Part shown: one piece after another, positions 1 through 12,700 of the stretch | Position numbering within the stretch: the stretch's first letter is position 1 | Layout of the letters: every line of letters starts with the position of its first letter | Assembly (NCBI GenBank): GCA_023634235.1 | Contig: JAMKCF010000011.1 | Span: 4,544,001-4,608,000 of the forward strand | Length of the DNA: 64,000 bases | Source of the DNA: Pisaster brevispinus | Taxonomy: Eukaryota > Echinodermata > Asteroidea > Forcipulatida > Asteriidae | Reading direction: 5' to 3' | Notes under the pieces: model-generated | The model's database searches: none | Told to the model about the DNA's origin: nothing | Seen by the model: only the letters and a program-made list of their open reading frames with translations | Program-made: the position numbers and the translations under genes

Positions 1-3000
1 ATAAGCACTCTCGAGTATTTAAATACAGAATAGATGGTGTAGCATTGTCATTTTCATTTCAACATGGAAGTATGATAATTTAGTATTTAGCCTGTGTTTG
101 AAATCAGAAATGCTTGATATGTTTGTAGTTGATGCCTACGCAATCAAGCTTAACAAACTTGCTTCACAAGATAGCATTACTTGGTGAAATATATCACAAA
201 GTATAAATAGTCAGCACCATTTTGTCTGAGGCTGCGTGAATGCTTCTAGTTTGATAACATTGCCGGGTAAAGTTGCTATAAAACTGATACAAGTCTAGTG
301 TTCAGTTAATACTGGTGTTGATGTAGACAAACTTTATTCTTTACAATCCCTACCTGTGGGACCTTTGTTGCCAGTCATTTCATTCTCCAGCTGAAAACAT
401 TGGAACCAAACCAGGGCTGGATGAAAATAGACTGGTCCTTTTTCAAAATATAATTATGGGAAGATGACACCGATGGTTACAAAGCTGTTACAGTGTTAAA
501 CTACTTATTGACTGGATGTTTAGTCATGTTAATAGTATGGCTAATCTTATAACTAGGTAATCAACCCAACTGCTCTGTTCTGTACATGTTGGATATGAAA
601 ATACGTCTTACTGGAAAGAACTGCAAACTTTCACAGTGGTCAAGATCAGAAGTTTATTGAAGGTATTACACAGGATTGGGAGAGCTGACAAAATAGTCTC
701 CGACAGAGTTCATGTTTTGTGTGATCAACCATATACATGAAATAAGAAAACCTGTAAAAAAATTGGCTTGATCCGTCGTGCGAGTCAGTAGAAAGTAATG
801 GAAACCCATGCACAATTTTGAGCATGTAAACATTATTGTCCTAAATTTGGGTTGTAACAACCGAAATCAGCTTTGCGTAAAAAAAAAAAAAGTTTTCAGA
901 TACAGTTTTCTTTAATATGACTTCATTTCAGATGGAAATATTTCTCATTAAAAAAAAATGGTTTTAGTATGAACTTCATAATCAGTAAGCTTTCAGGCCA
1001 AAATTAAATGTTTTTATCCTACAGCAGTCCTGTTAAATACCTTTACATACATTGATAGCCCTAACTTGACTTTAGTTGTGACAGTTCTGTTGATTGATTT
1101 GAGAGAACTGTCTTCTGTATGGACTCGCTTTGTCTCAACAGGTGAAGTTTGTGGTTATTTATTTATACTAACGCATGCTTTCATTCTACAGAGGTACCTT
1201 CCTAGCAATGTTTAACTCACAAAGCATCACAGTGTAGCCAGCCTCAGACTGTGTACCAAAGCGCATTTAACCTGTCTTAAAGCAAAACTTATTTATGAAA
1301 ATTTATAACTTGGTATTTATAAACGGAGTATTTTTAATGGAGAGTCTCCTATCTTGGCACTCTTCTTCTTGTACAAAGTGTAGCTATATGCCTTGGTGTA
1401 CATTTGAAGGTGTTTGTTGTTTTTTAAACCTTGATGTTGACTGTTCCACTGTTGTTGTGAAATTTGTGTTTTTTTTATATGATTGTTACTTAGATAGATT
1501 GACATTAATCTCAATTAGTTTCGTCTTGGGGGCTTGTGCTCAATTCAGGAAAAAACATAAATTTTCTCTTCTTTTTAGATGCCAACTCAAAACATATGGC
1601 AAAAATTAAAAGACTCTGCAAAAAATAGAGATTGTGTTTCAGTTGTTCTTAATCTTCGTAGCAATTGACATATTTTACGTACATGAAATTGGGATTGTAG
1701 GTTTTTCTAAAATGCACCTTCTGTGTAATATATAAAGAGTTCAAAGTTATATCTTAAGGAGAACGTTTTAAAAATGTTAAAGGCATATTCTTGAATTCTT
1801 TTTAAGCTGACTAGGCATGAGTTTGTATTAGGGTGGTTTTTATGAGATGAATCGCTTTTAATTTGTTCTAAATGAATTGTTATGAGTTTCTGAAATCTTA
1901 TAAAATCCAATGTTATTCTGTTGTATTTTTCTTTCTATAGTTGCAAATTTGAGTTGTATTGTCATCGTCAATCTTGTGAATAAAACTTAAAGCAATACAT
2001 GTTTAGTCCTAGTCTGGTACATGATAGAATTCATAGCAATTACACTTAAACTTATTAACTGTACTTTAATCTGTTGTAAAATATGCTAGTCTACAATTCC
2101 TGAACTTGTCTGAGTCTCTCTAAGAAGTCATAAAGCCAAGATAAGGCTGATGCTTTTCTGAAGCTCTGTAGATGGTATAAATTGGAAGGACTCGTACAAG
2201 TCAATGTCTGTAATATTGATTTCCTACAAGGGTTTTATTTTGGAACTCTTTGCTCAATGTACATCCTAGAGCAGGATGATTTAACTACGGATTTTGGAAA
2301 ATATTTCAAAGCATTTTTGACTGCCATTTGTCAGCATTTGGATTTATTTTTGGGGGGTTAGTTTCAGAGATAAATTTATAAAGTAATCACTTGTTTATCA
2401 TTTTTGAAAAGTATTTAATGTCTATTACTCTCCACCAGTTATGCTTATAAACTTTTCTTCACAATATTGTTTATCAGACAGGTGTTTTCGCTCCATGTTG
2501 TCCTAAGATGGACTTATGACAATCCTCTATAGACCGTGTGTACATGAAGTCTTGGGAATTGTGTGTACTTTCTTAAGATCATGTTCATCAGTGATCACAT
2601 TTTGTTGAGTGTTATGCCTCCTGCCTGGCACAGTATGTACAACACTTTAGGTCCCTGCTGGGAAGTTCAAGCAAATGGCTACATTTTCAAGACAGATGAA
2701 TTATTGATCAAAAGTCTCTCAGTGTATTGTTTCCCATTCTGATTTTTCACTTGCAATTGATTAATACTAGTCAATATCCATTTGACTTTCTTGGACAACT
2801 TGGCATGTTTAACTGCTTACATCCTTCTGTATCCAATGGTAAGGTACACAAGGTGCACTCCACATCCTTTAAATCAACACGATTGAAAATCTGAGCCCAT
2901 TCTGAGAAAGTACACACATCTTTAAGAAAAAAAAGACAAAATCAAAATATTGGCTCTTTGAGTTATTTTAAATGAATCTTTCACAGCCAGGAGATTTGTT

Positions 3001-4250
3001 TACTTCTGTGATTGTGATTTTGAATTCAAGGGAACAGGGAAACATCACTTCATTTCAAGTTGACTTTATTTGCAAATCCAAACCATATAAATACTCATGT
3101 ACATGTGAAGAGTAAAAAGATACAAGCAAAGGTAAATCATATGTGTACATAAACAGGTGAAAGAAGAACCTCATGTTAAAATGGTGTCAAATGTCATTTT
3201 ATTCGATACTCTTTCCGAGCGAATTGGAAACATGACGTCATCGGACATTAAAAAAACCAAAACAACAACAACAAAAAACAGGTCTGTACATTCCAAAGAG
3301 GAATTTTTGTGCCAGTCAAAAGGTCAAATTCAATGCTGTTTTGATTGAATACCATCAAAATTCAGGAATGATCTAAAACATTCTCTGCACAAAAATGTAC
3401 AGAATGAATATTTGAAATGCAACGTCACTGAATGTGTTTGGTTTGTGACAAAAAATGCACTTGGAGGGTATCAAACAAAGTGGCATTTTATACCATTTTA
3501 ACCTGAAGTTTGAGACTTTATTATTTCCTTTTCTAAAGGACTCTTATCTATTGGGAAATGAGTGCATCACAAAACTTAATTTGACTATGGAGCCGCTAAG
3601 TGAAGAATATCAGATTTAGGCACCCCCTCCCCTTCCAAGAAATGACACTAAAATAATTAGGGTTCCTTTTTGAAACTGTTTAAACGGTGGCTACATCATG
3701 TATTCATTGAAACAGTGATATGAAATAAATGCTGGATATGTTTAAAGAGAGGAAACTTCTAATAACTCTAGGCACACTAGTATTAAGGTTTCAGTCAGTT
3801 GAAATTTAAATAGAGTCAAGTGTCTCTTACAAGACCTTGTATCCAATGCATTATTTAACCACTTGATCACTTTCATTACACATCATCTGATCACCACATT
3901 CTACTTTGGTATGAAACCCGCAACTCTTCTTGCAGATTTATCATGATGTCCTAACCATACATGTACATTGCTGGAAACTACCAGACAATGTATTCCCTTC
4001 AACTGTTCAGCAGTGGTTGATATGTTCTTTGCAAGGAGTCTTCACTTCATTGTTGACATTTAGGGGATACTTTGGGATATTACTTCATGAAGGAAAGATT
4101 TTACTTATCAGAAATATAATAAGAATTGAGTTCTTCAAGTAACAAACCTTGCAACGTTTGACAATTATTTGGGTGTTGTTATAACATTGTGTATATACAA
4201 TGTGTAAATAAAGTTACTATACTACGAGTACGGTGTATTTTGTGTTGTTC
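1..4250 (+). other. Non-coding stretch, possible 3' UTR of an upstream plus-strand gene
   Basis: Only short chance open frames are present and no splice-bounded coding exon was seen. The stretch is AT-rich and ends at a good polyadenylation arrangement: AATAAA at 4207-4212, then a GT-rich tract at about 4231-4250. Another AATAAA occurs near 1979. This would suit a long 3' UTR of a plus-strand gene lying before the window, which would be convergent with the AGGF1 homologue. That is inference; intergenic DNA is equally possible. Around 355-445 lies a diverged member of the MITE family described at 12792. Confidence 0.3.
4207..4250 (+). terminator. Candidate polyadenylation signal with GT-rich downstream element
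   Basis: A canonical AATAAA is followed about 20 bases later by TGTATTTTGTGTTG, which is the usual spacing for a cleavage site plus downstream element. No coding exon that it would serve is visible in the window. Confidence 0.35.
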
Positions 4251-4869
4251 ATTGATACTTGTGTTTAATATATGCCTGGAACAAACCATCACAAACTCCT
4301 AAACATATCAAATTCAAATTATACAGCAACTTTTGTAAATTTGAGAACTGAAAATTTTGAATGCTCAAAAATGACAAACTAAAAAAAGAGAAATAGTTGG
4401 CAGTGACCAGATTTTTTTTGGAGAACAGAATTCTGACCCCCCCCCCCCCGCCAAACAAAAAACAGACCCAAAACCACCCAACCTGCTAATGTTGCTTCAT
4501 ATGCAGCATGCTTTCTAATACATGTACAATGTAGTATTACTTTATACCAACTGAAGGGAAAGGAACGGAATTAAATAGATTTCATGGTTCCCAAGTGTTT
4601 ATGGAAGTCTGAAATAGTAACAAAACATTTACGAGTAACTTTATATATCAACAATTGTAGCTTTGATAACTTATGCTACATAAGGCTATTGGCAAGATTT
4701 AGAAATCTGATAGTCACTTTTAGTGTGCTTTTATTTTAATATGATTTGTTTAATGGTTGCAACATGCATTCAAATGACCGACTGGATCATCCAAAATGAT
4801 TTCCAAAACTTAAATAAAAAATGAACAAAACATCAAGATGGGCTGTCAAAGAGGTCTTCTTCAGCAATG

Positions 4870-5440
4870 AGCATTGCCACTCTAAATAATGCTGCGTGCA
4901 AACTGGCATCTACGGCTATGGCTGGGTCGACTCGCTGTGTCATGCAATGAAGTATAGGATGTCCTTGGCAACACCCTTAGCCATAGCCGTAGCTTTAGCT
5001 GTAGCCACCAACTCGGATACGGCAGAGGTCATTCAACTGATTCCAGTGATACACCTTGCCCAATTGGGGAGTCAAACACAGGTTCAGCTTTGTTTGGATT
5101 GTTTTAAGGTGAGATAATAATAGTTTTGGTGGTATTCAAGATCTTCACTAATCTTTATCCCGATTATTCTTTTCAAGATGTTTTTTAAAAGGATTTACAC
5201 CACGCAGTCTGCAAACAGTCTTTGGATATTTGTGTGGTTCCTTATTATGTGTACTTTTGTATGGAGGACCATGCTACCATAATAGTCACGGTAGTAGTCC
5301 TCAATTCATCTCACTGTTAAGGCTGTGGCTGACTTAATGGCTTTGGCTGTGGCTATGGGCACTGGGCAGATTGATGAAAAGTCCTATTCTTCAACATTGT
5401 GGCTGTAGCCAGTAGCCATAGCCAGAGTTGATGTGACTCG
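4870..5440. repeat. Inverted-repeat cluster built on GGCTATGGCT
   Basis: ACGGCTATGGCT at 4912-4923 is matched perfectly by its reverse complement at 4979-4990. A second pair, GGCTATGG at 5351-5358 and CCATAGCC at 5416-5423, lies 430 bases on. The related words GCTGTAGCC, GGCTGTGGCT and GACTCGG recur around both pairs. The same CTGTAGCC...AGCCATAGCC pattern is seen again near 8223-8250 inside an AGGF1 intron. These look like remnants of a small foldback element family. The short open frame at 4896-5117 is made of the repeat and is not a gene. Confidence 0.45.
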
Positions 5441-5460
5441 GACACCGTCTTCCTATCAAT

Positions 5461-5530
5461 TTAAACTACAAGGGAAATTAGTCTGGTACCCGATTGAGGA
5501 TATATGTAGCCTTTACTCTGTAATCATACA
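5461..5530. mobile_element. Fragment of the AGGCTGGAAGGGAAATTAGT MITE family
   Basis: The words AAGGGAAATTAGTCTGGTACC match the middle of the full-length element at 12792-12970. The terminal inverted repeats are missing, so this is a truncated copy downstream of the AGGF1 stop codon. Confidence 0.4.
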
Positions 5531-5607
5531 GGGGAATCAGCCTACAACTCTACCACAATAATCTTGACAGACTATATACTCATAATGGAGGTCATTAATA
5601 TAGATTC

Positions 5608-6795
5608 CTAATTGCCAGATGAGCTCTTTGTCTTTGACCATCTCGTGGGCCTATCTGATCTCTGCCTTGTACTAGAATTGCTATCCTTCTCCGATGGTCT
5701 AATTCCTTGTAATTTCCTCTTTTGCTGATTGTCACTCTTGCTACATCCTTCCTCCTTTCCCTCCTCCTCAGAATCGCTCTTCTCAAACGCTAACAGATTA
5801 GACGTCAGTTTCTCCTTTCCACCTTTATTCCATTTCATTTCGATTTTTCCTTTGCCATTTAAGCTCCCTGCATTCTCCGAGGTCATCTGGGATGTAACTT
5901 TGTCCGATACCTTTTCACTTTGATTTTTACCAGATGGTAACAACGACTCTGACTCATCAATGTTATCTCCCACTCCTTTTCTTTGCTCATTTTCAGTTCT
6001 GTTTTCAACTGATGACGGATTCTGGGAGGTATTCTCAGAGTTCTTGCTATTATGATCCATTGATGTAGTCGGCATCTGTATTGATTCATCAACTGATTTA
6101 GAGTGACAATCCTTACTGTCACGATTGTCCACAATTTCCTTGCTAGTCAAGTCCTTCTCACTGCTCCCAGCCTCAGCTGGTGTATCATCGTTGGATCTTT
6201 TCTGCGACTGTCTACACATCTTACCTTCTTTCCCTTGAACAAACTTTTCATTACTATTCCCTTCTATTTGGGAACCCATGCCTGCATTATTGAGGTTTTC
6301 TTCTACATTACCTAGCAGTAGTCTCTCATAGGTATCAATAGATGCTTTGCCTTGTTCTTGTTTATCAGCTGAACTACCAACATTAGTTTGTTTGACCGGT
6401 TCATTTGAGGAAGTCTGTCCTGAACCGTCTTCTTCCTTCTGCTGATCTGAAGACGTCTCCATCGATTCATCCCATATTTCAACAATTTCATGAGATCTAT
6501 CCTCTTGCATTTTCCTCTGTGTAGCCAGTGGTAACTGCACAACTGGAAAACCAAGCCCCGTGTTTGCTGTTTGATCTTTCCGGCTCGTTCCAGTTTGTTC
6601 TGCTCCACCTTGTACCCATGCCGGTGCCGCCTTGCCTCGGTTAACAACCCCTGGTGGCGGTGGGTTGATGAGGTTATAACGCATTCTAGCTCTATCCCAT
6701 TTCTCATTTCTGTGTCTTATAAATGGCACTTGATCAATACTCTGCACTAAACCGGAACCAAGCCCTGCCTTCTTAGTGTGGAGCACTGCTTTTAT
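5608..6795 (-). CDS. AGGF1: AGGF1 exon 13: end of G-patch and long polar C-terminal extension
   Basis: Acceptor GATTTTCTTCCAG. It opens with IKAVLHTKKAGLGSG, the last part of the G-patch, then FIRHRNEKWDRARMRYN, roughly where the human protein ends. A further 355 or so residues follow in one open frame, rich in S, E, K, Q, N and G, and end at a stop at 5608-5610. The tail has no visible fold. Its uninterrupted length over 1.1 kb in an AT-rich region argues for real coding. Shadow frames on both strands are also open and are not genes. Confidence 0.85.
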   Translation of the reverse strand: MKAVLHTKKAGLGSGLVQSIDQVPFIRHRNEKWDRARMRYNLINPPPPGVVNRGKAAPAWVQGGAEQTGTSRKDQTANTGLGFPVVQLPLATQRKMQEDRSHEIVEIWDESMETSSDQQKEEDGSGQTSSNEPVKQTNVGSSADKQEQGKASIDTYERLLLGNVEENLNNAGMGSQIEGNSNEKFVQGKEGKMCRQSQKRSNDDTPAEAGSSEKDLTSKEIVDNRDSKDCHSKSVDESIQMPTTSMDHNSKNSENTSQNPSSVENRTENEQRKGVGDNIDESESLLPSGKNQSEKVSDKVTSQMTSENAGSLNGKGKIEMKWNKGGKEKLTSNLLAFEKSDSEEEGKEEGCSKSDNQQKRKLQGIRPSEKDSNSSTRQRSDRPTRWSKTKSSSGN

Positions 6796-9700
6796 CTGGA
6801 AGAAAAATCACAATCAAATATCACCGATTGCTTTGTTATAATGACATCAAGCACAGATAGAAATTGTCAAGAAATACTTTAATTTTTCTTTGAAGTAGTT
6901 TTGCCGCTCTCTCCGATTTAGATGTATTTCTTTATATTATATTCTTTCTTCATATCTGCCAGACATTCTTAAACAACTGATTTCCTGGATATTTGCAAAC
7001 ACTATCAAACGTCAAAGTAGATTTCAGGCTCAAGAAAAACGAAGAAATTTGGTGGCAAAGTTGTTCTTGATATCCTATGGTGGAGATATAATGTTAATGT
7101 AACTTACCGGTTCTTTGATTCCTTGGTCATTCTTGCCAAGTGACTGACCCTCTGTCCAACCCATCTTAGACAGCAACTTATGGCCAACATTACTGGAACT
7201 TATTGCTCTGTGTTAACAATAAAAATCAAATCTTGGATGAATATCAAAACACAAGGCACGTGAAGTTATTTGTCGCTTATAAACACCATCTAGAATGTTC
7301 TGATGCTGCCATCTTGTTTTATTTCCCCATTCAAACTAATGTAACCAAACTGAGGCTGGAAGGGAAATTAGTCTGGCGCCTACATGATGTAATAAGAATC
7401 AGAATCCCCTGTTACTATTACAAACAGGGCACATAAACCAAGAACACTGCAGCTCGATGAAGGTGTCTCACAATCTACTGCCCTTTTTTTTAAACCCACA
7501 GCTTTTAGCTCATGCAAAGGTTCGTCCGTAATTTTGAAAATGTGCATTTTTTTGTACTAGGGCTTCCAACAGGTGGTCAGAGCTGAAGTCATAACTGAAG
7601 CCACAGCCATGTTTCAAAAAAGGTCCACTTTCAACACAAATAGGGATTTGTTCACAGTATAATTTGCATACATGTAGAATCCCTTTACTTAATACTTCCG
7701 ATCTACTTCTGACCACTGACCGTCAACGCCAAATGCCCTTACTCCTTGGGTAAACTATACTACTAAACATTGTGCTTTCTCCATTTGAAACTAAACTGAG
7801 GCTTGGGGGGCAAATAGTCTGGTATCCTTCTGGTATAATGAAAAACAGTATTGATTACTTCCTTTACATACTGGAGACAAGACAATAAGAGTTTTTATTT
7901 ACCTATCTACAGAAGCAGGCTCCTCATTAGGTTGATATGGGTTATCACTTCCTACGGTACGACGTCTGTCTCCTGCTCGATCCATGTAAGCAGAGTTCAT
8001 CAAGGATGGATCCTTATTCACAAAGTCATCCTTAGTTAAGTTGAATTTCTTCTTGAGTTGACGAAGCTCCTTCTTGCGCTGTTGTTCCTTGTCTTGCTTA
8101 GTGCTTGATGATGTGGTCCCTTCAAGAGAAGAAAAGGAAATCTCAAGACGAGTTACTTGAAATGATGTGGGCTTAGTCGAAGATGCTCTGATTGGGTATT
8201 TTGACTCTACTTCAATCTACCACTGTAGCCAAGTTAACAGCCATAGCCAAAGATGTTCAACTCAAGCACTGCTTATGCCTGTCTGAAGGATGGCCGTTGC
8301 TAGTTGATAAATCACTTTTCGCCAATACCATCACTTTTATAGCCCATGCACTTTTTTTTGGTGAAGATTATCTCTGTACATTTTTTTGTTCCATTCTACT
8401 TATTCTCACATGAATTGTTGTTCTTCTAAAAACAAACAGGTGATGGTTAGTCTTCCTTCAAGCCGTTTATTTTACCTGATTCATTCTGTTGCTGCATTGC
8501 AATCAACGCTTGGACCTGTCCAGGTTCACACTCTTCACATGTCTCATCCCCAGCGTGGATGTGCAGTCTAATCGTAGTACCTCCAATGGTGATGTAATCA
8601 CGATGAGATAAAGGATGGGGTTCACTCACCACACGTTGCTGAGTGGAGGACAACAACAACATTTATAAAGAATCTCATCTCGGTAGTATTCATACTTAAG
8701 GTCATCTTGTTTTTTTCAGCAATTCAACTCAATGTAACCAAGCTGAGGCTGGATGGAAAAAATAGTCTGGCTCCTTTTATGAAGCGAGAATTGACACTAT
8801 CATTGTCTCAAGGAACCCAACAAAGATGGCAACATTGATAGCAACATCTTGTCTGCTAACCAAGGCATTTTATGCTTACAATCACCATGCTTTATGGGTA
8901 ATTACCAAACTTCTTTACAAGTGGTGTAAGCTAAGACTCAAAGGTTATAAACAGTAGCCACGAGTCCTAACCTAATCTCTTCATTGAGTATTCTGGGACC
9001 TTAAGAGTCAACTCTTTGCTAATGGTAGATTAGAGATGCAATGAGATTGAGTTTCATTTACTTTTCTTCAGTGATACTCTGGAATCTCGAGCTCACCGAG
9101 TGTACAATCTCACCTGGTGTACATTTATGCTCTCTCAATATTTCTAAAGCTTGTTTCATAACCCACTATTAATTTGTTTCAAGAAAAAAACCACCACCCC
9201 GAAATAGACAATGAAAACAACAAGCAAAGAATTGATTTTTCTATTTTTCCAATGTGTTTTACCTACTCAACCTGTTACTCACTCACTCACCTCCGATATT
9301 GCCTTCCCGTTGATTAACGTTCCATTCTGACTACCAAGATCTTTGATGGTGTACTGTCGTTCTTCTAACTCATACACGATCTGAGCGTGACGCTTGCTCA
9401 CCTTCACACTCGGAATGAGTAAGATGTGACTGCTGCCCTCTCTTAAAATAACAGACACATTTGATTGAATTGATTGTTTTTAAAACATGCATTTTCTTAG
9501 TATTTAATGAAATGAAGAAATCCCGACAAACAGCTAAGCAATGTTACCCTTGGGCCGTCATCTGAAGAGAATATGATACTGGAATGTGCACTTCTAATTC
9601 AAGGAGAAAAACAACACACTTAAAAACTAAAAACTCAACTTGTATGTTGACTTTGGTACAAAATGGAAATCCCAACTAGGTTAGGCAGGGGGGTGAAATA

Positions 9701-12700
9701 GAATAACATACAAGCTAATACTGAACATGTCACTACTTGCAAATACTCAGTTGACATAGCTTGTACCTTCCAATCGTTCCTCCTGAACATGTGACAATGA
9801 AGAGTGATCCCAGTGGTTTGATGGTATCTGATTTGGTCACGATCATTCGAATACAAGGAGGGTAGTCCACCTTCAGAACTGTGGGAGGAACAAGATGCAT
9901 GTCAGACTCAAAACTCGAAGAAATGTTTGATATGTTGCGGCGAAATGCAACGTGAAGGTTACAGATTTTGTATTTTTAAAAGTAAATTTACCTTCTATTC
10001 CAGTTGAATTATCAGAATCCAAGGCTATTTCTTCCAACTCGTCATCTGAGATGTCACTATATGATTCAAAGGAGCTGGTGTCACTAAAGTCTGATCCAGA
10101 TGACTCACTATCAGACAGCTCTCCTTCTTCCAATTCATCTGAACTTAGGACAATTAACTCCTCCCCATCCTCAATAATCATTACATCTTCACCAATTTCC
10201 CCACAGGAGTTGGCCTCTGCCTCGTTGCCTTTGCTCCTAATCTCCAGACTCGTTTCAGTTGGAGGCTCAACTTCCCCTCCTTCCGTGTCAGGATTGGGAA
10301 CAATTACCCCATGGTTACTATCTCCGTCCCGTTCTGCTGATCCCTGACCTTTGGCTTGTTGACCTTTGTCCTCATCCGTCTTGACCTCTTCCCCACTCTG
10401 TGAATCATCTTTAGCGGTTGATCCTTCAGAGCTACCCCTTCCTGTTTCAGGACTGGTCTGGGTGTCTTGTCCATCTTTCTGATTTGCATTGATATTTGTC
10501 TTCTTAATGTTCTCCTGTTCCGGGGATCTCTGATTCTTTTTAGATTGAAGTTTACTATCTTCTTGTCCACATCTCACTTGGCACCTACTCTCAACCTCTT
10601 CCTCAGCTCCTTCATCCATTCCAATCTCACCCTCAGATAACACTTCCATTACTCTGAGCTCATCCTGTCTCCTGTGGTAACTATGGTCGTCCTCCTTACT
10701 CCTCCTTCCTTTATCTTCAGATTTCTTATCTTTCTTTCTTGAGTGACCCTCAAGTCGCTGTTTCCGTCTTCTTTCTCTAGACTGCTTTCTCCTGTTATAA
10801 CCGTGTCGACTTTGGACCACCTCAACTCCACCACCAACGTCCTCGTGACTGTGAGAACGTTGCTTTTTCCTCAGTCTGACCTCGCGTCGGTCTCTTCTGG
10901 ATTTGACGCGCTCGTTTTCAGACGCGTTTCTGTCGTGGTCCAGCATCAAGCCTGTCCTTCTGCGTTTCTGTCCATGTCTAGTATCCAGCTCCATCTCAAC
11001 AATCTCACAATCTTCATCATACACGCTGTCCTTCCTCTACAGCACCACACAAACAAAGAAGTAGAAATAAAGGATAATATTAGTGAACCTACCTGCAGGT
11101 AATGAGCGAGCAGGTAGGTTGATACGTATTCTGGGTGTTGAGCGAACTTTGGGCGTATTAAGATCATAGCTTTGGGTGAAGGTAGTTGAACCATTGCCCC
11201 CAGGGTAAGCATCTTGATTGGGTTCTAATGTTAGTCTTGACATGGTAGAAACCAAAGAATCCTCCTGCAGGTCACATGTAAAGAAGTATATTATACTTAG
11301 GTGGATTGCATATGGGTTTTTTTCCCATTTGGAATTTTTTTCCCACATCTAAAAACTGAAACTTTTTCAACATCTCTATCCGGGTATCTTCAGTCCTACG
11401 GGTCACAGTGCTAGTTGCTTTTTGGAGGACTCCTTTGTTTCATTGCCAGAAAGATTAAATAATAATAATTTTATGATTATAATAGATCACGGTTTTTCAA
11501 ATCTAACACGACAGATAGAGTTCACAAGACAAGATAGATAGATGGGATACCAAGCAGGGGTCAAATTGGTAACATCAAATCATACTAAATACATTTGAAG
11601 TTGTTTGATGTTACATCACCAGTTCTTTCAGGGCCAGCACAATTCCCAATAACTATTTATATTGTGCTATTTTCAGATCTAATTAGATTACATTCCTACC
11701 ATGCATAATCTTATATGAACTTTTCAAAAATTCAGCCTCATACACACGTATGTCCTGTGGGACTTGTACGATAGTTTCTTACCCTTACATCTCTTGTCTC
11801 CTCAACTCGTCTTTTCCCAGCCCTCTTCTCGAAACCTCTGCCCCTACCCTTCCCAGAATGCTTTTGTCTTGCCTGATAGGATGCTGGGAGTTCCACTTGA
11901 GAATGGAATTGGTAGGAGGAGGACCTTTCATCGTAGTAGTAGTAAGTTCCAGAGTTGGGATCATAATACAGTTTGTTTACCTTTGAAAAATAAATATGAA
12001 TCAGTTATTCATAATACAATACTGAGCGTAACTGAAGAAATCGTTTTCACTCCACACGCAAGATCTACAAGCTCATTCACATATTTACACTAGAAGAAAA
12101 AAAGTAATATTGAATAAGATGATCTCTGAGACTTATCAGCAATTTCACTTTATGAAAACAGGACATCCAAGGTTTTTGTGTTTTCAGATATACTTGACAC
12201 TTCAGCTTTCAACTAGACAAGCAGAATGCACACAGAGTCTATTCTCACCTGATCGTAGTAATAACCAGAGTTGCAATCATAGTACATGCCGGATGTTGTA
12301 TCTAAGACGAAGCCACTCCTATTAACAGCAGCCTCAGCAGCAGCTTTAACACTATCAGCAACAGACTGAGCTGATGTACCCTAAACATCAAAAACCAAGT
12401 ATGAAATAGCAGCATTAATATTAATTTTGGTTTTACCCTTACACCGATGTGTGTTAGCACTGTATACTCAGTACTTTCCCGAGTTCTGTGAAAAAACAAA
12501 ATCAAAGGCATATTACTCGGGTGGGATTTGAACCCACGACCTTTGCAATTCTAGAGCAGTGTCTTACCAACTAGACCACCGAGATTGCCCGGTAGCTAGA
12601 GACAGTTCGAGGTAGCTAGAGGCAGTTTTGTAAGGGTAAAACCAAAAATTAATATTCTTTATATCCGATGCAAAATTAACATCTATTAAAACCAGCATTA

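Noticed and set aside
1295..1609. 104-codon open frame
   Set aside because: No domain and biased, T-driven residue content (Phe, Leu, Cys, Val); random AT-rich sequence.
9952..10347. 131-codon plus-strand frame opposite AGGF1 exon 7
   Set aside because: Antisense shadow of the serine/acidic-rich exon; its composition is that expected from the complementary strand.
12514..12588. Functional tRNA gene on the minus strand
   Set aside because: A and B boxes are good, but the anticodon arm and acceptor stem do not fold as a standard tRNA, and it sits inside an inverted-repeat element.
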